Positions 35,283 through 43,330 of a DNA stretch of 64,000 bases are shown here, one piece after another. A model generated the notes under the pieces. The model saw only the letters and a program-made list of their open reading frames with translations, ran no database searches and was not told where the DNA came from. Positions within the stretch are counted from its first letter, which is position 1. Each line of letters starts with the position of its first letter. The position numbers were made by a program, and so were the translations under genes. The DNA is from Paenibacillus sp. (GTDB taxonomy: Bacteria; Bacillota; Bacilli; Paenibacillales; Paenibacillaceae), in the NCBI GenBank assembly GCA_031254035.1, contig JAIRVF010000069.1, positions 1 through 64,000 on the forward strand, given 5' to 3'.

Positions 35283-35588
35283 GCCCGATTACCCTCCCCT
35301 TTACATATTTTTCTTTATTTTTCGACATATTTTGATGTCGAAGAATAATGGACATTTTTGCCCACTCTATTTATTACTAAGTAAAGAAATATCTACCACA
35401 ATCATCATTTGATGAAAAAAAAACGGGATATATATGGATACCCACATATATATCCCGACTACTTATCCAATTAGGCGCGGTCAAAAAAATAGTGAATTAG
35501 ATTTGCACGGAATATGCTCGTCTTTACGCTATTCAGGCAAAACGAACGGTCTATTATTTTTTGTGATCACGCCTACACGAACGTTCTA
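35283..35588. other. oppA-oppB intercistronic region
   Basis: A 306-nt gap inside an otherwise tightly packed operon. It contains the terminator-like hairpin at 35415-35457. No second promoter for oppBCDF was recognised with confidence. Confidence 0.5.
35415..35457 (-). terminator. Attenuator-like hairpin between oppA and oppB
   Basis: CGGGATATATAT (35424-35435) and ATATATATCCCG (35446-35457) make a perfect 12-bp stem with a 10-nt loop. Nine T residues follow on the minus strand (35423-35415). The position suits partial termination that would leave OppA, needed in excess, more abundant than the membrane complex. Confidence 0.85.
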
Positions 35589-37238
35589 TTACTCAAAGTA
35601 AGCACGCGTAAAGTCAACTTGACCAGCATAATTGATAACTACACCTTTCAGGTTTGGCTTAATCAATGCTACGTTGGTGTAGTAGTAAATCGGGATCATC
35701 ATTTGTTGATCCTTGATCAAAATTGTTTCGGCTTTCGAGAAATCATCCATGCGCTTGGCGTTATCTGAAGAGCTATGAGCATCGCTAATCAAAGCGTCAT
35801 ATTCTTTGTTTTTGAATCCTGTGTCATTATTACCACTCTTCGAAGTCCACATATCGAAGAAAGTCATTGGATCGTTATAGTCCGGGCTCCAGCCTGAGCG
35901 TGCGATCTGGTAGTTCAGGTTTCTGCGGTTTTTGAGGAAAACGCCAAATTCCTGATTTTCCGTCTTCACGTCGACGCCGAGGTTCTTCTTCCACATGTCA
36001 GTGACAGCCAAGGCAATTTTCTTATGTTTGTCACTGGAGTTGTAAATCAAAGTAATTGCCGGAAGAGTAGTATAACCTTCTTCTTTCATACCTTCTTGGA
36101 GCAGCTTTTTCGCTTCATCCACATTTTCAGTAAAGAAGTCGTCTTTATGTTCCGTACGGAAGTCTTCCTTTTCGCCAGCGATTCCCGGAGGTGTGAACCC
36201 GAATGCCGGTTTTTCTCCACTTTGCGTTATTTTCTCAACGATTTCCTGGCGGCTGATCGCCATCGCAAAGGCTTTACGGATTTTTTCATTATCGAACGGT
36301 TTGGCGGTTACGTTGAACAGATAGTAATACACACCACCGATTGGCTTAAGGTTAAGCTCGTCCTTTAATTGTTTTTTGATCGCAGGTATTTGGTCGGTAG
36401 GAATTTCCCCGTTAGGCATACCCGCATAATCCAACTGACCGCTTCTGTAACTGGACAGCTCGGTTGCTCCACTGTTGGAAAGGGACATCGTTATTTTGTT
36501 TAGCTTGACATCTTGGTTATCCCAATAGTTCGCGTTTTTCGAAACTTCGATCTTTTGGCCAGTCGTCCAAGTTGTCATCGTGAAAGCTCCGTTTGTAATC
36601 ATCGTTGTCGGATCGGTAGCCCATTTCGCATTGTCCTTGACAGATTGGTGAACCGGGAAGAACGTGTAAAACGAGGTCAAACTAAGAAAATAAGGGGTTG
36701 GGGTTTTCAAAGTGACTTCCAATGTGTTATCATCCGTTGCTTTGATGCCAACTTGAGAAAAATCCGTGCTTTTCTTGTTATTGTATTCTTCGGCACCTTT
36801 AATGTAATACAGCTGATAAGCATAAGGAGGGGCCGGTGTCGTGCTTGGGTCAAGCACTCGCTGCCAAGAAGAGACGAAATCTTTCGCCGTTACAGGATCG
36901 CCGTTGCTCCATTTTGCATCTTTACGAAGATGGAAAACGTATTTCAGCCCATCGGAAGAAACATCCCATTTCTCAGCAACACCGGGGATTGGTTTATTAT
37001 CTTCATCCAAGTGGACCAGACCTTCATACATCATATTCAAGACTGTATTCGACTGGGTATCTTGCGCTTGAGCTGGATCCAAAGACGGAGGCTCAGAACT
37101 GAGGTTAATGTGCAGCACTTGATCTTTGGCAGCGGCTGAGTTTCCTTTGCTGCCACCATTCTTGGAGCCGCAACCCGCAAGAACGGTGCCCACTACAAGG
37201 AGCATCGTTAATAGGGTTAATAGTGTTTTCCTTCTCAT
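35589..37238 (-). CDS. oppA: Oligopeptide-binding lipoprotein OppA
   Basis: 549 residues, SBP family 5. A lipoprotein signal peptide ends in LAGC (lipidated Cys22), followed by a Gly/Ser/Asn-rich linker. Family sequence includes SSEPPSLDPAQAQDTQSNTV, EGLVHLDEDNKPIPGVAEKW and KFVFHLRKDAKW-like YVFHLRKDAKWSNGDPVTAK. It captures peptides outside the membrane for OppBCDF. GGGGG lies about 7 nt before the ATG. It is first in the operon, with a palindromic leader upstream. Confidence 0.95.
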   Translation of the reverse strand: MRRKTLLTLLTMLLVVGTVLAGCGSKNGGSKGNSAAAKDQVLHINLSSEPPSLDPAQAQDTQSNTVLNMMYEGLVHLDEDNKPIPGVAEKWDVSSDGLKYVFHLRKDAKWSNGDPVTAKDFVSSWQRVLDPSTTPAPPYAYQLYYIKGAEEYNNKKSTDFSQVGIKATDDNTLEVTLKTPTPYFLSLTSFYTFFPVHQSVKDNAKWATDPTTMITNGAFTMTTWTTGQKIEVSKNANYWDNQDVKLNKITMSLSNSGATELSSYRSGQLDYAGMPNGEIPTDQIPAIKKQLKDELNLKPIGGVYYYLFNVTAKPFDNEKIRKAFAMAISRQEIVEKITQSGEKPAFGFTPPGIAGEKEDFRTEHKDDFFTENVDEAKKLLQEGMKEEGYTTLPAITLIYNSSDKHKKIALAVTDMWKKNLGVDVKTENQEFGVFLKNRRNLNYQIARSGWSPDYNDPMTFFDMWTSKSGNNDTGFKNKEYDALISDAHSSSDNAKRMDDFSKAETILIKDQQMMIPIYYYTNVALIKPNLKGVVINYAGQVDFTRAYFE

Positions 37239-37322
37239 GATGTAATCCCCCTAAGGTTATTAAGTATATGGTTAAAGATTATACAACCAGTGGTCAAAAA
37301 AATCTATACTAAAATCGTAGAA

Positions 37323-37355
37323 GGAACCTGGCTAAGTTGAAAACTTAGCGGTTCC
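37323..37355 (-). terminator. Long hairpin between DUF3397 gene and oppA
   Basis: GGAACC with CTAAGTT (minus strand) pairs with AACTTAG and GGTTCC around a 3-nt loop. The following sequence is only moderately T-rich. It is either the terminator of the panE-DUF3397 unit or part of the oppA leader. Confidence 0.5.
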
Positions 37356-37381
37356 CTCCGCTTTTAAAACTGTATAATTAT

Positions 37382-37780
37382 TTATGACATTGTTATGATT
37401 ATGTATTTAAATAAACCAATTAATGTAAAGATCAGGTAGCTGAAGCCCATGAGGATAAAGGACATCCTCCATATTACTTTCGCCATTTTCTGAATGTCTA
37501 TTCTACCCTTGATTCGAGTTTGCGCGCTGCCGATCAGCCCTATTGCAATAAGCAGCAGCAGCAATATAAGATAAAAGCCGAACTTTGAGTCAAAAGTAAG
37601 ATTAAACAGTGCGGAAACGGAAATGATCAGGAACAGTGTTGTTACGTCCATGGCCAGTTTTAATGAAGCTTTTTTGTTTTGCTTCCTCCAATAATGGATA
37701 AAGTATACGAGTAAAAAAGGGAAGAACGGGAGAATACTCAAAAAGATAAATGAATTTTTCAGAAAACCCACATGAATCAC
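37382..37780 (-). CDS. DUF3397 family membrane protein
   Basis: 132 residues, four hydrophobic segments (about 9-29, 45-60, 68-86, 107-128) separated by short basic loops such as HYWRKQNKKASLK. Size and topology match the DUF3397 family, which sits next to the ketopantoate-reductase-like gene and bshC in Bacilli. The function is unknown. It overlaps the upstream gene by 4 nt (ATGA), so it is translationally coupled to it. Confidence 0.75.
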   Translation of the reverse strand: MIHVGFLKNSFIFLSILPFFPFLLVYFIHYWRKQNKKASLKLAMDVTTLFLIISVSALFNLTFDSKFGFYLILLLLLIAIGLIGSAQTRIKGRIDIQKMAKVIWRMSFILMGFSYLIFTLIGLFKYIIITMS

Positions 37781-38757
37781 TCCTCTCGTATCGTCAGTCC
37801 TTTAATGAGACCGGTTATGAGCTCATGGGATGCCGCATGTGTACCCCCTTTTGCCGCCAGAGCCGTAATACTACCATTAATCCAATCTACCTCAGTAGGT
37901 ACACCTGACTGCACATCTTTAAGCATGGAGGACGTATTGTTTGCCGTCGAAGCACAAACTTCGAGAATTTGCTCCCAAATATCATCTTCCCAAGGTATGC
38001 CGCATGCCTCATAGACCGCTATCGCTTCATCCAAAAGCAGCCTCATCACCTGCATCCGCTGCTCGGATGCAAGCAACTCGCCGTTGCGAATACTCCAAAG
38101 CGCCGTAAGTGGATTAATAACCGAATTGATCAGCAATTTTCGATGAATTCTTCTATCGATGTCATTCGATAAAATAACTGAAAATCCTGCTTTTTGCAGC
38201 ATTTTGATCATATTTTCGGGCTGCTCTGCTGCTGTCCCCCACTTGGGCTGCTGACCGACAGCACCGATCCATGTCGTTCCCGCTCCCGCATATGCCACCT
38301 CATTCATGGCAATCCGCTTTGCTCCTTCAGTCGTTACGGCTGCATACAGCGGCCAACCTGGAAGTATGTTTTCGAGCCGCTCCATATGACCGTATCCGTT
38401 TTGAAAACAAACCAGCCCAGGAAGCTTGTGGGCCTCCGGCATGTCCTTTACGAGCCTTCCAGCCGATAAGAGGATGGCCTCTTCTACATCTCTTTGTTTG
38501 GTCATCAGGAAGATCCACCGGCCCGGTCTTTGTCTCCATTCTTCTGCAAATTCACCAAGACTTCCGGTCGTGAAAGATTCCGGATCCACCCTTAGTGCCT
38601 CCGTACCGGAAGTGTTTGTTATAGATATCCCACTAGATATAAGCTCCCCGGCCTGTTCAGCTGAACGGCACCATATTCGAACATCCACTCCTGATGCAGC
38701 GAGTTTGCTTCCGAATAAGAGACCGAGCGAGCCTCCTCCAATCAGATCTATGATCAT
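37777..38757 (-). CDS. panE: 2-dehydropantoate 2-reductase family protein
   Basis: 326 residues. The N-terminal NADPH-binding motif is IGGGSLGLLFGSKLAASG; the central GAGTTWIGAVG and the substrate-side lysine region RKLLINSVINPLTALW plus GVPTEVDWINGSI are typical of PanE/ApbA. It would reduce ketopantoate to pantoate for coenzyme A synthesis. This locus corresponds to B. subtilis ylbQ, so it could be one of two paralogues and its real substrate is not certain. Confidence 0.85.
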   Translation of the reverse strand: MIIDLIGGGSLGLLFGSKLAASGVDVRIWCRSAEQAGELISSGISITNTSGTEALRVDPESFTTGSLGEFAEEWRQRPGRWIFLMTKQRDVEEAILLSAGRLVKDMPEAHKLPGLVCFQNGYGHMERLENILPGWPLYAAVTTEGAKRIAMNEVAYAGAGTTWIGAVGQQPKWGTAAEQPENMIKMLQKAGFSVILSNDIDRRIHRKLLINSVINPLTALWSIRNGELLASEQRMQVMRLLLDEAIAVYEACGIPWEDDIWEQILEVCASTANNTSSMLKDVQSGVPTEVDWINGSITALAAKGGTHAASHELITGLIKGLTIREE

Positions 38758-39126
38758 TGTATCGTCACCTGCTTGTCTACATTGTTGGTCTAGCTCAATA
38801 CTGAAATTAGTTCTTGGACATTATGCGAAGTGGCCGCTGCGGTTACGGATCGTTCTTCCGATCGCTGCCGCTTCTTCAGATCGATTCCGTCCCCTCCGCT
38901 ATTTTCGCTTTTTTATCAAGTACTAATCATGATATTGAGCCCGTAAGTTGGTCTAGCATCTCCACCTGAAGATATTATATCGTAAGAATAGGCATGGACA
39001 CGAGAAAAAAAGTCTTATGCTTCACAGCATAGACTTAATAACTGGGGCAAACATAGGAAAACCCGTTCGGCGCGCTGTCGCAGATCCGGACGGGTGTTCG
39101 GGTTTTGCCAGGATAGATTCGTATGT
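38758..39126. other. Intergenic region between rsfA and panE
   Basis: A 369-nt gap with the rsfA terminator (39004-39035) and an imperfect hairpin at 38827-38874 (GAAG, GCGG and GATCG arms pairing with CGATC, CCGC and CTTC). I see no gene. The hairpin could be a dispersed palindromic repeat, but only one copy is in the window. Confidence 0.5.
39004..39035 (-). terminator. Terminator downstream of rsfA
   Basis: On the minus strand AAGTCTATGC pairs with GCATAAGACTT around a short loop, followed by a run of T residues. Confidence 0.8.
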
Positions 39127-39774
39127 CTACTCGATACGCTCAAGATTCCCGTTCGCATCCATTTTAAAACGTGTCTTGAGTTCTTCTTCTTCTTCCGTTA
39201 AAAAGGCCAGCCGGCGCGCCCGGTCCATAATCTGGATTAACGCTTTATAATCGTCGTTGACAACGCGGTAATCCGTTTGAACTACACTGACTTCCTTACT
39301 GAGCTGTTCGTTGACTCTTCTTAAATTGGCCAGCTCCTCTTCCTTCTCGCGGAGTTCTTTCTCGAGCATTTTCATCTGGCGTCCGTTCTCCTGCAAATTC
39401 CCTTTCCACTGGCGCAAAAAGCGGATGACCGCGTCAATGGACAGCGACTCTTCGCTCGCTCCCTCCATCTTGTAGTATCCCGACTCGGCTTCTAAACCGA
39501 GCCCGGCCACTTGCAGTCCGGAACTTACGGGTTGTTTCTTGTAGTAGCTTCTTTTTTGCCGCTGCGTTTTGGCCAGACTGATGGCTTCCTCATACTTTTT
39601 GCGGACACAGCTGTTCCAGCGGAATCCACAGGCTGCAGACGTTCTGCCGATTTTTTCGCCAACCTCCTCAAAAGCGGCTAGCTGTGTACTTCCATCGCGG
39701 ATATGCCTTAAGGTTACCTCCGCCAAAATGAGATCATCATCGGTGCTCCATGCATCTTGTCTTACTGCTGTCAT
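39127..39774 (-). CDS. rsfA: RsfA/YlbO family sporulation transcription regulator
   Basis: 215 residues. The N-terminal Myb/SANT-like DNA-binding domain (about 5-60: DAWSTDDDLILAEVTLRHIR, IGRTSAACGFRWNSCVRKKY) is followed by a long coiled coil at about 125-195. In B. subtilis RsfA is a SigF-dependent regulator of forespore genes. The ATG at 39774 is chosen because AGGAGGG lies 9 nt upstream; the 75 in-frame codons before it have no ribosome binding site. The gene precedes panE as in the ylbO-ylbQ region of Bacilli. Confidence 0.85.
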   Translation of the reverse strand: MTAVRQDAWSTDDDLILAEVTLRHIRDGSTQLAAFEEVGEKIGRTSAACGFRWNSCVRKKYEEAISLAKTQRQKRSYYKKQPVSSGLQVAGLGLEAESGYYKMEGASEESLSIDAVIRFLRQWKGNLQENGRQMKMLEKELREKEEELANLRRVNEQLSKEVSVVQTDYRVVNDDYKALIQIMDRARRLAFLTEEEEELKTRFKMDANGNLERIE

Positions 39775-40067
39775 GCAACAAAACCCTCCTAACAACATCC
39801 TAAAATAACCGTCTCCAAACCCTTCTTTACGTTTGGTTTGAATGAGGTATAAAAGCTGCTTATTTTCATTTCTATGCTTCTCATAGAGTTCATAGAATCT
39901 ATTTGATACTAAATTGTATTGCCAAATTTTGATGGGCTCATACTTCACCTCGCGGAAAAATAACAAGACAGGCTGAATACTTTCCATAACAATGATCACA
40001 ATAAGTTAGGAAAACGATTTAGGAAACCCTATAATCTTAAAAAAGTTCACAATTGTTCGTGACTTTT

Positions 40068-40091
40068 CGTTTACACGATTTTATGTAAACG
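40068..40091. promoter_or_regulatory. Perfect 8-bp inverted repeat overlapping a promoter
   Basis: CGTTTACA (40068-40075) and TGTAAACG (40084-40091) are exact inverted repeats with an 8-bp spacer. They cover the -35 element and most of the spacer of the promoter before the DUF2626 gene, the geometry of a repressor operator. I cannot assign it to a known regulator. Confidence 0.65.
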
Positions 40092-40098
40092 TTATAAT
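40070..40098 (+). promoter_or_regulatory. Sigma-A promoter of the DUF2626 gene
   Basis: TTTACA (40070-40075) and TATAAT (40093-40098) are 17 bp apart, matching the consensus at 5/6 or better. The coding start is about 45 nt downstream. Confidence 0.75.
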
Positions 40099-40144
40099 GA
40101 TGTGTAGTAAAGCTACGACCATACATAAGAGAGGGGGATTCTAC

Positions 40145-40381
40145 GTGGCACGCATGTTTCGCGTACTTGGCTTCTTTACACTTGCGATCGGACTAATGGC
40201 TTTCGCTGGGAACATGGTGGAAATGGCTCTGCTGTTCTTCGCTCAGACCGCATTTTTCATGATTTTGGGTTATCTGAAATTTACGGAAAAGACCTATATT
40301 CTTCTCTTTTGGAGCTATATGATCGTGACATTTAGCGGGTTCAGCTACTGGACAGTCTTTAAAATGGGTCTACCACTGTAA
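40145..40381 (+). CDS. DUF2626 family small membrane protein
   Basis: 78 residues with three hydrophobic segments and MFRVLGFFTLAIGLMAFAGN at the start. Size and sequence fit the DUF2626 (YqgY-like) family of Bacilli, whose function is unknown. The start is a GTG at 40145 with GAGAGGGGG 8-9 nt upstream; in-frame codons before it overlap the promoter. It is a single-gene unit with its own promoter and terminator. Confidence 0.8.
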   Translation: MARMFRVLGFFTLAIGLMAFAGNMVEMALLFFAQTAFFMILGYLKFTEKTYILLFWSYMIVTFSGFSYWTVFKMGLPL

Positions 40382-40409
40382 TGACCGATCAATGGCTTGA
40401 AGAATTACC

Positions 40410-40449
40410 AAAAAAGACGATCCGACACTGTTGCCGGACCGTCTTTTTT
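40410..40449 (+). terminator. Terminator downstream of the DUF2626 gene
   Basis: AAAGACGATCCG pairs with CGGACCGTCTTT, followed by a T-run; A-rich sequence upstream would also allow minus-strand function. Confidence 0.85.
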
Positions 40450-40579
40450 CTTTGTTTCAATCGTCCTCTTCATGTTGAAGGAGAAAGAGAAGGATGATAT
40501 TTTCTATATACAAGCATATATTTACATGGGGACCAGCAAACCTTGTTGTCCAAGACTAACCTGGAGGTGAGGAAGATCT

Positions 40580-41680
40580 ATGAAGGACATCAAAAGACAT
40601 AATCGCCTGGTGGTTCTGGCTGTGGTGATTTTGCTCCTCTCCCTGCTGCATCCGCAGCGTTCGCTGCTCGCTGATCCGGGAATCCCAGCGGATGCAGACC
40701 AGCAGCAAATGCTGCAAAAAAGTCTATCCATCGTGGAAATTGATCATGAGATCGACCGCATTTCCGGTCAACAGGATCAGACTCAAAAGGAAATTGACAA
40801 GCTTGAGGCCCAGCTGGAAGCAAAAGAGGAACAAATCAAGACCCGCCAGGACCGTGCCGGAGCCATCATCCGTTCCTATTATATGGGTGAAAGGGACAAT
40901 CTATTTACTATCCTTTTTTCCGCCAAAAGTTTAAGCAATCTTATCGAAATATACAGCTATTATGAAATGATTATGGATCAGGACAACATGGTGCTGAGCG
41001 CTTACCAGTCGCAGTACCAGAGTATCAAGGATACACAGCGGAAGATGGAGCAGTACTATACAGAGCTCGCCGCGATTAAGAATAATCTCATCAAGCAAAG
41101 AGAACGCGTGCTTTCCCTCCAAAAGGATCTAGACGGCAGCATTGCCGGAAGCAGCGATCCGGAAGCAATGAAGAAAATGATTAAAGAATTCACGGCATAT
41201 TGGGAAAATGTCGGAATTTACGAAGTAAAGCGTTATTTTTCGGCGCTTTCTTCGTCCATGGATGACCTGCCAGAATTTATTCAAAGCAAAAAAGGAGCCA
41301 TCCGAACGAACGGCACCACGTATTCCATTGAAGTTCAGGAAAATGATCTGAATGATTTTCTCAGAAGCAAAAACGAGCTTTTTAAAGATTTCGCATTCCA
41401 TTTCAAAGATAACAAGGTTATTGCAGAAGGCAAAAGCGGAAACTTGAGCCTTCAGGTCGAAGGGCATTACAGCATTGAGAACGAACCCGATAATTCAATT
41501 TTATTTCATGTCGACAAGCTGGTGTTCAACGGCCTTGAGCTCCCGGACACAACCTGCCACCAGCTTGAAAAAGAGTTTGACCTTGGCTTCTATCCGCAGC
41601 AAATCGTATCATTTGTCAAGGCGACGGATGTGACCAGCACCGATCAGGTGCTCCATGTCAGCCTGAAACTTTCCTTGTAG
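40580..41680 (+). CDS. Secreted coiled-coil protein, CwlO/PcsB N-domain-like
   Basis: 366 residues. A signal peptide or anchor (about 8-30, LAVVILLLSLLHPQRSLLAD) is followed by a coiled coil (about 45-95). The segment RSYYMGERDNLFTILFSAKS with NLIEIYSYYEMI resembles the regulatory coiled-coil domain of CwlO/PcsB-type peptidoglycan hydrolases. No NlpC/P60 or CHAP catalytic domain follows; residues about 220-366 are an unrecognised beta-rich region. A weak promoter, TTGAAG-17 bp-TATTTT, is at 40475-40503. It may regulate or scaffold wall hydrolysis. The stop codon TAG is within the duplicated target of the adjoining repeat element. Confidence 0.7.
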   Translation: MKDIKRHNRLVVLAVVILLLSLLHPQRSLLADPGIPADADQQQMLQKSLSIVEIDHEIDRISGQQDQTQKEIDKLEAQLEAKEEQIKTRQDRAGAIIRSYYMGERDNLFTILFSAKSLSNLIEIYSYYEMIMDQDNMVLSAYQSQYQSIKDTQRKMEQYYTELAAIKNNLIKQRERVLSLQKDLDGSIAGSSDPEAMKKMIKEFTAYWENVGIYEVKRYFSALSSSMDDLPEFIQSKKGAIRTNGTTYSIEVQENDLNDFLRSKNELFKDFAFHFKDNKVIAEGKSGNLSLQVEGHYSIENEPDNSILFHVDKLVFNGLELPDTTCHQLEKEFDLGFYPQQIVSFVKATDVTSTDQVLHVSLKLSL

Positions 41681-41970
41681 AGGTTGTTCAAAAAGTCCGC
41701 TTTTGATCACGAAGTGAACCAGGAAGTAGGCTCGACATCGAATCTTGAATTCAGCCGGGCCTAAGCGGATGCTTACGAAGTCATGTTTCCTACGGAAACA
41801 TCTCAGGTGCTCACGTACCCACTACAGGCAGCTTCTTACGAAGTCGTTTTCTACGAAAACGTGTAGCTCCGCTCCTCAGTCCCTGGCTTCATCCAACTGA
41901 AGCGTTTTGAAAAAACGCACATCGGAAGCATAAACTTCGGTGCTAAAAACCAGCCTTTTTGAACACGCAC
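41681..41970 (+). mobile_element. MITE-like repeat, copy 3 (290 bp, longest)
   Basis: Flanked by perfect 6-bp direct repeats TTGTAG (41675-41680 and 41971-41976). It begins AGGTTGTTCAAAAAGTC and ends CTTTTTGAACACGCAC, with 10-bp inverted ends. Two hairpin modules are inside: GCTTACGAAG (41771-41780) with a palindrome at 41783-41801, and CTTACGAAG (41835-41843) with a palindrome at 41845-41861. The left duplication contains the TAG stop of the upstream gene. It has no coding capacity worth calling, so it would depend on a transposase elsewhere. Confidence 0.88.
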
Positions 41971-41984
41971 TTGTAGTTGCATTA

Positions 41985-43229
41985 TTATTCGGGCTTTTTC
42001 TCCTTAGGGTGGCCATCCAAGGCCTCCCTATATTGCTGTTCCGTGCTTTTTCCGGACAGGAAAAGCTTCGCCTCCTTGGCGAAATTCTCCCACTCTGACT
42101 GCAGTGTGCTTTCTGCATGGCCTCCTTCTATCGGATTCAGCAGCTGGCCCAGTGTAACCGGCGGTTTCGTCATCCGGAATTGATCCTCTTCATACATCTG
42201 CTTCAGTACCGGCAAGTTTCCGGTAGAGTCATACCAGATCCGCTGGGACTTGTCCGAAGTCATGTAAGCGATCCATTCCGCCACTTTTTCGGGATACTTC
42301 GTCTGGGAGGCGACGGCAAAAGATCTTCCCCGCAGCAAAAAGGGATTTATGGCATACAGTTGGTCCGGCACCTGAAACTCCAGCTTGTTTTTCTCCCTAA
42401 AAGTCGCCGAGAAAGGAACTGTCATTAAGAGCAATCCGCCTTCGTTCAGACTTGTACGTGCTACCTGCATCCTATCGTTTTCAATGAACTGTATCCAAGG
42501 ACGAATCTTGCCGACCGAATCCAATTCTTCGACGGAAGGATCGGCAGGATTGGTTCCTCCAACGACGCCCATCAGGGCAGCAAAAGCATAAACATCGCCG
42601 GAAGGCAACGCGATCGGTTTGCCTTTGCGGATTTCTAGCTTGGCGAGCAGATCCCTCCAATCCTTGGCTGTTCCGGGAATATTTCCAACTCCTAACGATT
42701 GCAGCGCTTGCATCTGCCATGCTAACACATAAGGGTCCATGTCCAGCGGAACCCCCCACTGATAGCCATTCCATTCCAGCATTTGAAGAACTGGGCTGAT
42801 GATGTCACTCCCGTTCGTACTGCTTAGATAGGATTCTGCAGGCAATATATAACCGCTCGAAGCCAGTGAATGAATCCAGGGACTGTTGACGAGCATGACA
42901 TCCGGACCTTCACCTACCTCTAGCAAAGCGATGAGCTGGCGGTACGCATCGACATCCGGTATGTTATGTAGTTCCACCTGTATGCCCGTTTCATTAACAA
43001 AAGCATCATTTATATTAAGCAATTCCTTATAATCCGATTCATTTAGATGAGTCATAACTTGGATCGGTTGATCATCCGTATCCTGCGGCGAGGAAGGTTT
43101 CGGGTTCCAGGACATTGTTTTCCTCTCTTCGCTGCTGCCGCTGTTCGAATTCAAATTCTGGCCTTGGGACAAACTGGTTAGTGCCAGCAGCAAAATGGCG
43201 AACAAAAACCAATAATTTTTCCGTTTCAA
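41985..43229 (-). CDS. Orphan extracellular solute-binding protein
   Basis: 414 residues, periplasmic-binding fold of the SBP family 1 type, with GEGPDVMLVNSPWIHSLASS, GVPLDMDPYVLAWQM and a C-terminal KYPEKVAEWIAYMTSDKSQR stretch. It has a hydrophobic signal (about 5-22), but no lipobox cysteine follows, so it is predicted secreted or anchored by the uncleaved signal. No permease or ATPase genes adjoin it. The ligand is unknown; sugar or polyol is only a guess from the family. Confidence 0.75.
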   Translation of the reverse strand: MKRKNYWFLFAILLLALTSLSQGQNLNSNSGSSEERKTMSWNPKPSSPQDTDDQPIQVMTHLNESDYKELLNINDAFVNETGIQVELHNIPDVDAYRQLIALLEVGEGPDVMLVNSPWIHSLASSGYILPAESYLSSTNGSDIISPVLQMLEWNGYQWGVPLDMDPYVLAWQMQALQSLGVGNIPGTAKDWRDLLAKLEIRKGKPIALPSGDVYAFAALMGVVGGTNPADPSVEELDSVGKIRPWIQFIENDRMQVARTSLNEGGLLLMTVPFSATFREKNKLEFQVPDQLYAINPFLLRGRSFAVASQTKYPEKVAEWIAYMTSDKSQRIWYDSTGNLPVLKQMYEEDQFRMTKPPVTLGQLLNPIEGGHAESTLQSEWENFAKEAKLFLSGKSTEQQYREALDGHPKEKKPE

Positions 43230-43330
43230 TCTCTCGGCCTCCTCTGGTAACGCTTCATTTCATATTCATTATTTTAACAAAAATATAGTACACTTGTCCT
43301 ACTAATTGCCCCGATCAAGAAAAATAATAG

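Larger units (their letters stand above)
39775..40144. other. Divergent intergenic region rsfA / DUF2626 gene
   Basis: A 370-nt AT-rich gap. It contains the plus-strand promoter at 40070-40098 with an overlapping palindrome. Nothing convincing was found for rsfA: I looked for a sigma-F-type element without success. The open frame upstream of rsfA is judged non-coding. Confidence 0.5.

Noticed and set aside
39775..39999. 75-codon N-terminal extension of rsfA
   Set aside because: The downstream ATG has a near-ideal ribosome binding site and gives the family N-terminus; the extension is AT-rich and has no start signal. A conserved extension in relatives would reverse this.
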